Assembly: GCA_027704905.1 (NCBI GenBank)
Contig: CM050999.1
Location: forward strand, 8,042,392 to 8,106,391
Length of the DNA stretch: 64,000 bases
Origin: Muraenolepis orangiensis
Lineage: Eukaryota > Chordata > Actinopteri > Gadiformes > Muraenolepididae
Reading direction: 5' to 3'
Both the position numbers and the translations under genes were made by a program. The notes under the pieces are model-generated. The model had not been told where the DNA came from. It did no database searches and was given only the letters and a program-made list of their open reading frames with translations. Position 1 is the first letter of the stretch; each line of letters opens with the position of its first letter. Below, piece after piece: positions 36,580-48,063 of the stretch.

Positions 36580-38235
36580 CGGATTTCACTTTCTGCTCTT
36601 TTGCAATTCCCTTGCACACGCCCCAGACCTGCCAGAACCTGGTAGTGCAATCCTTTCAAAATTTGGTCACAATTTAGGAAACACTATGGGTTAGTCTCTA
36701 TGTCTATCTACGCCCTAATCACCGATCATCGATTCAAGCCAATCACCTGTTTCCAGCCTCCCACTTATATCATGTATTTGACAAATGGTTCAAAAATGGA
36801 GTTTTGAATATTAAAATGATGTATAAAGAGGGCATTTTCATGTCTTGACCAGGTTAAACAAGAGTTTTCTCTACCAACATATCATTTTTTCCGATATTTA
36901 CAAGTAAGGCATTTTATACGGAATCTGTACCAGTTTCCTTTACCTGCCACTCTTGATTCAATCCTAGAAATCCAACCTGCGGTTAGGGGAGTGATACCAA
37001 GGCTTTATAGAGCTATATTTGATATGGAATGCCCTGCGCTGTCAATTATCGATTTTTAACAGCATTCTGTATTTTAACAGCTTTTTGTAAGGTCAGAAGG
37101 CTACAAAGAACATTCACCTTTAGGCTCAGGTCTCATTCCTTTCATGTCATTGTGAATTAGCCTTCAATTTATATCTATGTTCTGGAGGTTTTGTTTGTTT
37201 TCTTCTGCCTGACATGAAGCTCAGTGCCAGCTATGGTCCAGTGATGACAATATATCTGGATACTCAGCGCGTGGCGGTTCTGGTCGGGTACGATGTGATA
37301 AAGGAGGCCCTGGTGGACCATGCTGATGATTTCACCGAGGTTAGGGGAGTGATACAAAGGCTTTATAGAGCTATATTTGATATGTTTTGATATATTTGAT
37401 AATTATAAAGGAAAACATGGAGAGGGCTTTAGAGACCAACATTACTGAAGATCAATGGGCTAAAATACTTAGGAGAATTCACTCTTCCTCCATTTGTGCG
37501 AGACATGGTCTCATTCAGTTAAAAATTGTACATTGCCTGCATATGTCTAAGGCCAAGCTTTCAAAAATCTTCCCTGGGGTTAGTTCTGCCTGTAACAGAT
37601 GCAAGCTCCTGCCACTCTTTACCACACATTTTGGTCAAGTCTAACAGCATTTTTGTCTTCAATATTTGAAGTTTATTCGGGAATCACAGGTTTAACAATT
37701 GAACCCTGTCCTTTTCTTAGACTCTTCGGGGTACCTTCAGAGGGCTTTGCTCTACAGAAAGCACAATTAAACAGCATAGCCTACTCTTCTCTCTTTGCAA
37801 GACGTCCCATTCTTTTAAATTGGAAGAACCTCCGCCCCCCCTCCTTTGGCAGGTGGATCTGTGACGTCATGTGTTTTCTTAAGATTGAAAAGTTGAGATA
37901 CACACTGAATGGTTCCACAGGGAGGTTTAATGTGGTATAGCAGCCTTTTATTTCATATATCAAATGTTTGACAATGCCTCTTACGTCTGGATAGCGGGTA
38001 TAGTGTGGTAAATATTTTGTTACTCGACTTGATTTTTCTTTTCTTTTTTGTGTGTGGTGTTTTTTCTTGTTTCCTAGTTTGTTTCCTTCGTTTTGTGATT
38101 TAATATTAATATAAGTATTGTTTTATTTTATTTTTTACCCCCATGTATTCTTGTCTGTGTCATTCTCCCGCAGTATATGTGCATTGAGTATGTTTTAAAA
38201 ACTTAAAACTTTATAAAAATACATTGACAAAAAAA
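36580..38235 (+). mobile_element. L1-like 3' end with captured CYP exon 2, copy B
   Basis: 36580-37060 and 37339-38235 match copy A at 22528-22982 and 23261-24150. The same CYP piece lies between them. The second 70-bp block has changed here ('gatatgttttgatatatttg'). It ends with 'taaaaatacattgac' and an A-rich tail 220 bases before the gene 3 ATG. Confidence 0.8.
37220..37338 (+). pseudogene. Captured CYP2 exon 2 fragment, copy B
   Basis: 119 bases of exon 2 with the intron 1 acceptor upstream, cut at the same point as copy A (after gatttcaccg), then L1. Not joined to any other exon. Confidence 0.85.
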
Positions 38236-38453
38236 CAAAGAAAACCAACACTAAACGCAATGACACCCAACTGTGCCAGAGGTGAACGACATGACTTCCT
38301 TATCTTTTAACAGCAACACAAAGTGACCTGCTGCAAACACTGGTGCACTGACCACTCCTTCTGACCAAAACAAGTAACAACGCAGAAGAAAAAAACAGCT
38401 AGAACAACAACGCAGAAGACACACTAGCAGCTGGAGAACAACGCAGACCTATC

Positions 38454-41400
38454 ATGGATGTCTCCAGCACTTTAGTCTTGGCAGGTTTAGTGTTGTTAAC
38501 TTGTCTCTGGTTGTTCACCGCTAAGTTCAGAAGTAAGGTCCGTTTACCCCCAGGTCCCCCTGGACTCCCGATACTAGGGAACCTTCTGCAGCTGGACAAA
38601 CGCGCCCCCTACCAGACTCTGCTTAAGGTAAACTATTTTATACAGTCTAGTAACCTACTAGTAGTCAATAGTAGGCTTATACTAGTGTGCTTATACTAAT
38701 GTACACTTTTATACTCTCTAGTAGCCTACTAATTGTAAATAGTAGGTTCATACTTGTGTGCGCTGTGTGAATATGCTGTTCATGTTTTGCAAGCACTCTC
38801 TCTCACGCTTGCTCGCTTGCTCCCTTTAAAATGAGGCAGAAGAACATTTTCTGACCTGTAATTTAGGGGTTTGGATTCAAGTGAGTTTCTAAAACACATG
38901 ATGTGCCTTCAAAGAGAACTGAACAAAACCTTGGACATTGCTACTAAACTGTTTGTATTGTTCTTGTTAAACTTTTGATTTGTATTGATTTATGTATTTC
39001 TTCCTGTTTTATGAAATGATCAAAAACCAACATATGACCACATGTCTGTACTGTAGGCTACAAAGAACGTTCACCTTTAGGCTCAGGTCTCATTCCTTTC
39101 ATGTCATTGTGTATTAGCCTTCAATTTATATGTTCTGGATGTGTTTGTTTTCTTGACGTGAAGCTCAGTGCCAGCTATGGTCCAGTGATGACAATATATC
39201 TGGGTACTCAGCGCATGGTGGTTCTGGTCGGGTACGATGTGATAAAGGAGGCCCTGGTGGACCATGCTGATGATTTCACCGGCAGGGCACCAGTTCCCCT
39301 CCTGGTCAGGGCAACCAAGGGCTACGGTAGGTTCCCCATAAAACACATAGCTACGTACCAGAGGCCCTACAACACACAGAGCTTTGGTAGAGTGCCCACA
39401 ATATAAGGCTATGGTAGAGTCCCACTAATATAGAGCATTATAGTCCCCACAAGTAAGTAACACTACACAGATCTAGGGTTACTGCTGGGCTGGGCTACGG
39501 TTTCCATAAAAAACAGTTCTATGTAAGAGTCTCCACAATACACATATGTATGTTAGGGTCCCTTTAAAACACAGAAGGGTCTCCACAATACATTGAGCTA
39601 CGCTAGGGTCCCCATAAAACACAGTGCTATGGTAGGGTCCCCATAAAACACAGAACAATGGTAGGGTTCCCATAAAACACAGTTCTACAGTAGGGTCTCC
39701 ACAATACACAGAACTATGGTAGGGTCCCCATAAAACACAGTTCTACAGTAGGGTCTCCACAATACACAGAACTATGGTAGGGTCCCCATAAAACACAGTT
39801 CTACAGTAGGGTCTCCACAATACACAGAACTATGGTAGGGTCCCCAAAAAACACAGTTCTACAGTAGGGTCCCCATAAAACACAGAACAATGGTAGGGTT
39901 CCCATAAAACACAGTTCTACAGTAGGGTCTCCACAATACACATAACTAAGGTAGGGTTCCCATAAAACACAGTTCTACAGTAGGGTCTCCACAATACACA
40001 GAACTATGGTAGGGTCCCCATAAAACACAGTTCTACAGTAGGGTCTCCACAATACACAGAACTATGGTAGGGTCCCCATAAAACACAGTTCTACAGTAGG
40101 GTCTCCACAATACACAGAACTATGGTAGGGTCCCCATAAAACACAGCTACCAAATGGTTGGCATATGCTAAAGCTGTAGAGATAACATGGGCCCCAACAA
40201 TAGGTGCGCTCCTTGTCCACCAGGCTTGTTCATCAGTAATGGAGAGCGGTGGAAGCAGCTGCGCCGATTCACCCTGTCCACGCTCCGAGACTTTGGCATG
40301 GGGCGTAAGGGGATGGAGGAGTGGATCAAGGAGGAGAGCAGACACCTGGTGGACCGCATTAATAACACTAAAGGTACGCAATTCGGCATTATTTTTCACA
40401 GTGCATAGTACAAACTAATAATACTTAATGTGTTATGAAACCGGTGAGTTAAGGATTGAATGTAGATAAGCAAACTGTCACAAGCTTGGTCAGCAGACAC
40501 AGTTTAAGCTGTGACAGTGAAGTCAGATATGCAGGGAATCGGGAACAGGTTGGACAGTCGTACGTACACTGGAACCGAGGCGGGAGAGGTGTTAGAGGGA
40601 CAAGGTCTGTAGCAGGCGTGATCGGCTACAAATAAGCAGGGGTCGTAGAAGGAGGGATGGGCAGGCAGGCAGGGTCGTCAAATGCGAAAACAAACTGTAA
40701 TCTAGAAATGCGGAAAACAAGGTATGCTATGCAGGGACAAGGATCTGACAGCGATTGTAGAGGAAGCTTGAGTTTAAATAGGAAACGGAGCAGGTGAACT
40801 GAATGAATAAATTGATGAGGGGGATGAATGAACAGGTGAATGTTCTCTAGTGGGCGTGAATACATTGTAATAGTTTTCTTGCCAGTAATTAAATGCCATC
40901 ATCATTCAATGTCAACCCTACAAGGTTAAATCCATGCATATTGAAGTTGATATTTTTGATGATAATCAAGTCTGAGGTGTTTGGTCTATCGGCTGGCAAC
41001 GATGACAACTTAACTTGGTTGCTGATGTCGTCAACAAGATAATTCAATTGTCGGAAGTGGATGGTGATTATTTCTGCCGGTTCTTTACCAGGTCCCTTTG
41101 ATCCCACCTTCTTTCTGAGCTGTACTGTCTCCAATGTGATTTGCTGCCTGGTGTTTGGCGAGCGCTTCAGCTACGACGATGACCACTTTCTCAGCCTTCT
41201 GAAGATCATGTCACAGTCTTTGAGATATTTCAGCAGCCCCATGGGCCAGGTAAGTCATGATGTCAACCAATAGAAGAGGCTTAACATAACAGTGTTTGAA
41301 CTCAAAATGGTTACGATATTGCAATTTTACCAGAAAATTCTGAATTGGCTTTAATAAAGTTAATACATTTAATAGAGTCATGATGAAAATAATGTTAGAA

Positions 41401-43219
41401 GTTACATTATCACAGGCCCTGATTGTCATTGACCTTCCTAAGAAGGATCAACAATTTGGAAATAGCTTTGGTCACAAAACTGACCCATGGGGAACACCGT
41501 CATTTATTGGTGAGGGGATACCATTAAACTTGTTACAAGTTGCTGCAGCAGAGATCCGTTTCCTTTAACGATTCCTTTAGTCTTAAATCTTGGGACATGG
41601 GTGTAAAACAAATAAATTGCCCTGTTTATCTCTAATCCTCCTTAAAACATGTTATTCTCATGTCCAAACTCCCACAGCTGTATAATGTCTTCCCCTGGCT
41701 GCCGGACAGGCTTTCGAGCCAACATTGTGCTACTTTTGACAACATTGAAACGATCTACAAGTTTATCAAGGAGAAAGTCCAGGAACACCAGGAGACCATG
41801 GACCCAAACTCCCCCAGAGACTACATCGACTGTTTCCTCACCAGAATCAAACTGGTGCAGCTTCAGTTTTACTCACCCAGCTTCCACATGTCAGCACATA
41901 TTGTCAATGTCCCAGTAAATATACTGTATGTGCATTGCACCACAATTGATTAGTAGTAGTTCACTCATGGCTTTATATCATCAGAAGCCAATCTACTGAA
42001 AAACTATTTTTAATCGAAAATGTATCAAATATATATAACTTGTAAGTCAGCAATCTCCCACAACCTCAAATACATTTGAGGTCAAGGTTAGAAACCACTG
42101 CTCTAAATGGTTCTGCTTGCTTCTCCTCAGGAGCAGGACAATGCCACTACTGAGTTCAACCATGAGAACTTGGTGTCAACTGTGTTGAATCTGTTCCTGG
42201 CAGGAACGGAGACGACCAGTACGACAATCAGATTTGCACTGAACGTGCTCATGAAATACCCCAACATACAGGGTAGGGCATCCCGGGAACCACAGTGTAT
42301 GAAGATCATTATATTCTTTCTTTCATACTAACAAACAAACTTACCAACTTTTTTGTTTCATCGCGTGTCCTTTTTTGAAGCATAATTATCTTATTCCATG
42401 GTTAAATTCTACATCTGTACTTTGCTCATCAATATCTGCCTTGTCTCTCATCAGAGCACATGCAGCAAGAGATTGGCACCGTCATTGGGCAGGAACGTTG
42501 CCCAAACTTGGAAGACAGGAAGTCCCTCCCCTTTACGGATGCAGTGATCCATGAGGTCCAGCGGCTAGTGAACATCACCCCAATGAGCGTCCCTCACTAT
42601 GCCTTGCAGGACATCTCCTTCAGGGGCTATGACATCCCCAAGGTAAGGGCGTCTGTTCCTGCCCTCAACATAAAGCGTCCAAATGCTGAGGTCTGCTCCT
42701 CAACCTTGTGTTTCTAATGGTGTCAACAGGGCACTGTGATCATTCCTCTACTGCACTCTGTTCTGAGAGAAGAGAAACACTGGGATACCCCCTGGTCCTT
42801 CAACCCTCAACACTTCCTGGACCATAAAGGCAACTTCAAGAAGAACCCCGCCTTTCTTCCATTCTCAGCAGGTTAAGTCAACATTAATATTAATATTATA
42901 AATTTTAAGATGTATTTACAGTATACTATATGTAGATTATATGTATATACTTTTTTCTCAGCAAAAAACGTTTGTTAGATGGTACGTAGCCACCCTGCAA
43001 ATGGTGGTTATGGTGTTTGCGTGTTTCTCAGGGAAGAGGGCCTGTGTTGGAGAGTCTCTGGCCCGGATGGAGATCTTCCTCTTCATGGTCTCTCTGGTCC
43101 AGAAGTTCACCTTCACCTGTCCATTAGGACCGGAGCACATTGACCTCAGCCCGGACCTCAGCAGTTTCATCAGTGTTCCGAGAACGTACCAAACCATCGC
43201 CACACCACGGCTTAACTGA
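38454..43219 (+). CDS. Cytochrome P450 family 2, gene 3 (9 exons, 493 aa)
   Basis: Exons: 38454-38627, 39164-39326, 40224-40373, 41092-41249, 41678-41854, 42131-42272, 42455-42642, 42730-42871, 43032-43219. Same exon sizes and phases as genes 1 and 2, with no stop seen. It has the CYP2 landmarks: anchor, proline hinge, WKQLR, I-helix AGTETTSTT, EVQR, FNPQHF and heme loop FSAGKRACVG. It differs from gene 2 by scattered residues, e.g. GLFISNGE for GLAISNGE at the start of exon 3 and RIKL for RIKQ at the end of exon 5. The exon 8 donor is CAG|gttaag rather than gtaaag in genes 1 and 2, and intron 8 is shortened, so splicing of the heme exon may be weaker. It lies in the duplicated block and is repeated as gene 4. 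Confidence 0.9.
39330..40146. repeat. Intron-2 donor-derived minisatellite, gene 3 (expanded)
   Basis: About twelve copies of the 58-bp double unit ('ggtagggtccccataaaaca' and 'gtagggtctccacaataca' halves), some units shortened. The largest version of the array seen in genes 1 and 2. Confidence 0.92.
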
Positions 43220-43542
43220 CCCAGTACGTGTGTGTGTGCCTTTGTTGGTGAATAGTCTATAAACTAGTAATAATGATAATAATAATGTTATATTACACGT
43301 AACTTGATTATACTCCTATCCTATTTACTGTTATTCTGTTTGTCTGTCTTTCTATAATATAACATCCAAGGGAAATTTGTGTTGAAAAAGTTGTAATATC
43401 TGGGAAAACATGTTGATAACATACAGCTACTGTAATTAACTTGAATACAGACAATAATTACTTTTAAGAACACAGGAACTGTTTCTTCTTTTTTTTGTTT
43501 TATTAATCATGTTCATTCAAATGACGATATATTTTCATACTG

Positions 43543-43548
43543 AATAAA
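43543..43548 (+). terminator. Poly(A) signal of CYP2 gene 3
   Basis: AATAAA 324 bases after the stop in 'catactgaataaagca', conserved with genes 1 and 2. Confidence 0.75.
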
Positions 43549-43579
43549 GCATTTTAATGTTACCTAACCAATCAGTCAA

Positions 43580-44320
43580 TGTAGTTTTTAGTAGTTCTCA
43601 GAGACTTTCATGTCAATCTCCTCCTCCACTTCCTGGGATGTCTCGCCCTCGTCAGAGGATGGCTGGTGGGGATGACGTAGATAGAAAAGCCTGATGAGAC
43701 GTCGGCTTGAGATGTCGAGCCGAGATCCACCACCTCTCCTCTGAGCTGTACCTCTCCTAGTCGACCACGTACTGGAGGCTTCTACGACGGCAACGGGAAC
43801 GCAGCAGGCTAACCTCCGATGAAAATTTGTTAACCCAAGGTAGCGTTGCAGCTTCCTTGAAAGTCGTGGTATTCAGCCAGCACTCTGGCCAGGTCCGGGG
43901 CAGGGCTGGAACAGACGGAGCACTGGGGTGCAGCAGCTTGTTTCAAACCGATCAGATGGCAAGATGAGCTCCACCCCACGATAGCTCCTGTCGCACATTT
44001 GATGTTGGGGTTATGGTGGCGGCGCCAGGGGTAGCCCAGGATCAGGGGGAGCTAAGGATACCGCAAGATGTGGAACTGGATGGTTTCATGGTGGTTACCG
44101 GACATTAGCATGCGTGATCTGATGGGTGACAGTCCCCAGAAGATGAACATCTAGGGCACGATAGGGGAACCCAGCCGATGCCCAACTGCAAGGCTAGGTT
44201 CTCGTCAATGATGCTGATCGATGATCAGTGCCAGAGTCGATGAACGTCGCAATGGCATGAGAACCAACAGCAGTCGGGCGTGGTCTTTGGTTGGGGAAAA
44301 GTCTCGAGGTTTGGCTCACG
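43580..44320 (-). mobile_element. Gypsy remnant: protease region
   Basis: On the minus strand about 44280-44000 reads as a decayed Gypsy aspartic protease (FIDSGTDH near 44250; ENLALQLGI), followed by a region leading to RT. Frameshifts and stops throughout. Confidence 0.6.
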
Positions 44321-44321
44321 G

Positions 44322-44650
44322 AAAAAGAGCAATATAAATATATATATATAAATCAATGTAATAAAATATACATTGTTATATGCTATACACCCTTGTTCAG
44401 CAGCCTGATGGCTGACTGTGGAGTCTATTTGTGTGGCACTTGATACTGCGGTATCGCCTGCCTGACGTTAAAATAAAGTACAGTTCAACAGGGCACTGTG
44501 ATCATTCCTCTGCTGCACTCTGTTCTGAGAGAAGAGCAACACTGGGTTACCCCCTGGTCCTTCAACGCTCAACACTTCCTGGACCTAAACGGCAACTTCA
44601 AGAAGAACCCAGCCTTTCTTCCATTCTCTGCAGGTAACGTCAACATTAAT
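44322..44650 (+). pseudogene. CYP2 exon 8 plus LINE tail inserted into a Gypsy element
   Basis: 44322-44420 is a LINE 3' end (minus) joined to a CYP intron 7 remnant, then exon 8 at 44492-44633 (GTVIIPLLHSVL ... PFSAG) with AG and GT sites. The junctions match those of the pseudogene at 30840-31150. The insert lies between Gypsy gag zinc-knuckle and protease sequences, and ggctcac occurs on both sides. FNAQHF replaces FNPQHF. No exon 9 follows. Confidence 0.85.
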
Positions 44651-45460
44651 ATTAAGTTCGGCTCACCAGTACGTTCCCCATTACTGGTGAGACCTGCATT
44701 TTACTGGACGCTCGGAGACAAAACGGCCAGCCTGGCCGCAGTACAGGCAGAGATTCCCTCGGGGGCAGTGTTCCTGCTCCTCTGGGTTGATACGGGCCAG
44801 GTGTGGCTCTGCAGGGAATCAGGTAACTTCCGGCGAATATCTCAGCCGGGTTGACAAATGGTGATCGGCTCCCATCTGTCGTCACTCTAGTCTCCTCCCC
44901 TGGATGTGACGATCCACCCGGGAAGCCAACTCAATCCTCAATCCATCCAGAGATGAAGGTAAATCGAAAGACACCAGTCCGTCCTTGATGTACTCCACTA
45001 GCCCACGGAGGAAGATGTCACACTTGGCGGCGACTAGATGGTTATGAAACGGAGGAAGGTGCTTGAACTACAGGCGGGGTCTGGGTTGTACTAAACTGCT
45101 GTAACCATGTGGCTAAAAATGCTAATACCTGCTCTTGTGCTACGACTGATTGAGCTACAGTGGCTAGATAAGCCTTCTGAAAGCGGTCCTGTGGTAGGGG
45201 CTTGTGCGCTGGGTCCATGATTGGCCAGAATGTTCTGTCACGGAGCGTGTAAGAACCCAAAAGCAGCACACAGTCATGGATACTTTTAATATCAACATGT
45301 GAGAGGGTACAAAATGAAACAATATTGAATATTGAGGAGGAAGCAGAAAGAAGCGTAGTCGAGGTTGGGCAGAGGGTCAGGAACCAGGCAAGGCAGGTAG
45401 ATCTGGGACAGACCGGTCCAACGTAGGTGTCCCTCCTGTCTAGGTGCTCCAGGGCCATGT
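44651..45460 (-). mobile_element. Gypsy remnant: LTR end, gag start and zinc knuckle
   Basis: The minus strand reads from an LTR end (45460 to 45237, 'tgtcacggagcgtg' on plus) into MDPAHKPLPQDRFQKAYL (start at about 45218), the typical gag start, and later a zinc-knuckle region (about 44760-44690). Frames are broken. It continues on the other side of the inserted CYP exon as the protease region. Confidence 0.65.
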
Positions 45461-45965
45461 CCAGTGCCAGGGAGATGGCGTAGTCTACAGACCTGTTTGG
45501 TCTAAGTGCAAACTTAGTGTGTAGAGTGGCTCTAGAGACTCAGGGATGGAAAAGTTCATATGCAACTTTACAAGTTTTTCCAGGCATTACCGGGTTTTTA
45601 CCCAGGATATGGGTGTAATAGCCACTGGATGATAATCATTGAGGCTTGTTAGCTTGGTATTTTTGGGTAACGGCACAATGGTTATCTTTTTAAGCAAGCT
45701 GGGACGACAGACTGTTGCAGTGATGCGTTGTAGATGTCGGTGAAAACAGGAGCCAGCTGGTCAGCGCAGGTCTTGAAGATTGTTGCTGTGTGTGACTCTA
45801 CAATCATGTGCGTGCAGAAATTTCAGCCAGGGACTGAGGCAGCAGCCTTGGTGTGCTCCGGTGTTGAGGAACAGAGTGGATGACATGTTTTTCCCAATCT
45901 TCACCACTTGAGGCCTTCCCATCAGGAAGTCGATAATCCAGCTACAAGTTTTAGTTAGTTTTAAT
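45461..45965 (-). mobile_element. LINE fragment (CR1/L2/Rex1-like), decayed
   Basis: Minus-strand remnants such as CSWIIDFLMGRPQVVKIG and NTGAHQGCCLSPWLKFLHAHDC match the RT core of the LINE at 33419, with many changes. It is followed at 45960-46070 by CYP 3'-flank sequence also found at 18600-18760 after gene 1. Confidence 0.65.
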
Positions 45966-46269
45966 ATGAGTAATATTACTATAACTGTAGCTGTAGGTGA
46001 ACTATATGAATGCCCCAACAGACCCTCAAAGCCATAACATGCAATGGAACTATCTACATACTAGTTCCAACATATTTAAGACATACTCAACACGTGGCCC
46101 GCAGACTCTTTTATTGTGGCCCCTGAAATGCCTGGTAATGAATGTATAATTATTATACAATTAGCTCCCAAAATCCTGTGAAAATTAGGCAGTTTGCCTT
46201 TAAATAAAGTTAACAGAGTTATTGCGAGTGCTCATTACCGCTGATTGGAAGATAGCAAAAATCATTACT

Positions 46270-46645
46270 AAAAGATCCATCCATTCATCGTCTGCCGCTT
46301 ATCCGGGTCGCGGAGGTTGCAGCTCCAGCAGGGGACTTCAAACTTCCCTCTCCCTGGCAACATCGTCTAGCTCTGTCTGACTGGTGGATCCGGAGGCGTT
46401 CCCAGGCCAGCCTGGAGATGTAATCACCCCACCTGTACCTTGGTCTGCCCCATGGTCTCCTCCCAGCTGAACGTGCCTGGAAAACCTCACTTGGGAGGCA
46501 ACCAGAAAACAACCTTACTAGATGCTCAAACCACCTCAACTGGGTCCTTTCTACGTGAAGGAGCAGCGGCTCTACTCCGAGTCTCTCACAAGTGACCAAG
46601 CTTCTCACCCTATCCTTAAAATGCCAGCCACCCACCTGTGGAAAC
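46270..46645 (-). mobile_element. RTE/Rex3-like LINE 3' end, truncated
   Basis: The minus-strand frame 46635-46285 (RVRSLVTCERLGVEPLLLHVE ... RPRYRWGDYISRLAWERL) matches the C-terminus of the full element at 11088. The 3' end has 'atccatccattcatcg'. 5'-truncated and diverged. Confidence 0.85.
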
Positions 46646-47290
46646 TAATTTTGGCCGCTTGTATTCGTGTATTCGGTCATGCGACCACCTGTGCCCATAT
46701 GTTTGAAGAGAAGGGCCGACTTGATTTACTAGCCCCACTGGAAGATGACACATTCATGCACAACACAGCTTTTCTGATATAACACATCAGTTGAATTCAC
46801 TTAATCTTAGGCTCCAAGGGAAACCAAAGGTTCTGCCGATGATGATGAAGGATATTTGAAACTAAATTGAGCCTGTTTGTGCAGCAGCTTGAGGTAGGAC
46901 ATTGCCCACACATCTTCCTGTTCTACAGTCCCAAGCCAGGTTCATTTTCACCCAACCCTTACTACGCCTACCTCACAGAATTGAAAGATGAGTTTTCCTC
47001 CCAGTTTGCGAACGTTAAGTCATTGAAACCCTTTGCTGGCATTCACAGAGAACCCATTTGCTTGTGACGTACAGGCTTCTTCACTTTCAGTCACACCTGA
47101 GCACTTTGGAGTGGAAACGGCTGCGTTCGAGGAACAACATCCTCAAAGAAAGACAAGGAGGAGAGCATTGACACGTTCTGGATGTCCTGTGTTCTGAAGA
47201 TCACATACCCTGCGTTTATTCTGTGTACTCAGAAAGTCCTGACCTGCTTTGGATCCACGTATGTGTGTGAAAGTTGCTTCTGTAACCAAG
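46646..47290 (+). mobile_element. hAT transposase remnant, plus strand
   Basis: Broken frames include HINQLNSLNLRLQGKPK (about 46786), LTELKDEFSSQFANVKSLKPF (46970) and FGSTYVCES (47250), the last being the typical C-terminal dimerisation region of hAT transposases. Stops and frameshifts. Confidence 0.65.
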
Positions 47291-47777
47291 TTAGTTTGTA
47301 ATTTCACCAAATCCAGATTTTTATATATGTTTTCAAGATTCAAGATAACTTTATTTATCCCGAGGGAAATTAAGGAAATTCATTTCTTTATATTCAATGC
47401 ATGTTTGCATATGTTGGTTAAAATTGTAGCCTAGTTGAACCTTATTTGTAAAGCCTGTCCTGTCTCTTTAAGAGAACAGCGGTTGTTTTTGACGTCAAGA
47501 TGTCTCAGTTTGCGTCTTGCTGTCTGAGGAGAGGTACGTTTTTGTTGTCCCGGTTATAGTTTTACATTTATTTTTATTGTGGACGATGTAAACGTTAAGT
47601 AAAGGGGATAAGAAATGTTGGTCTTGATGTATAAACATGCAGCTTGTGTCATTTGTATGTAAACAGTGTGGATTCGGGTTTTGCAAGTTTATCGTGGACA
47701 CGTGCTTCCCCAATGCTAGCTACAGGGTCCTCCGTGTGTTTGTCTGCTAACAGGAGATTGAGACCCGTGTGTGTGGG
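47291..47777. other. No gene; LINE tail relic
   Basis: 47336-47385 'caagattcaagataacttta' and 'tcccgagggaaatt' is a LINE 3' end as at 6830. Otherwise nothing recognised. Part of 47495-47530 ('cagtttgcgtcttgctgtct') recurs at 51930-51965 on the far side of the hAT element. Confidence 0.5.
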
Positions 47778-47923
47778 CAGGGGCGGACTGGGACAAAAAT
47801 TCGGCCCTGGCATTTAGTCCCTTGACCGGCCCACTTTCAGAAAGGGGGGGGCTTGCGTATTTTGTTAATGCAAATATCACGTTCACATCAGATTATCGGC
47901 ACCAGGAGCACTTACAGGCTTTC

Positions 47924-48038
<115 letters not shown>

Positions 48039-48063
48039 TGGAATTGAAAAATAAGCATGTACC

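Larger units (their letters stand above)
33397..42314. other. Duplicated block, copy 1 (partner 55083-64000)
   Basis: Every landmark recurs at a constant offset of +21,686 with no visible indel, including long G runs and minisatellite copy numbers. One base difference was noticed (A at 33735, G at 55421). The left border is sharp: '...cttgtgac|tgaccctt' here and '...atttagta|tgaccctt' at 55083. The right border lies beyond the window. Confidence 0.95.

Noticed and set aside
46522..46782. Plus-strand ORF spanning the RTE and hAT remnants
   Set aside because: It crosses the boundary of two unrelated transposon remnants by chance.
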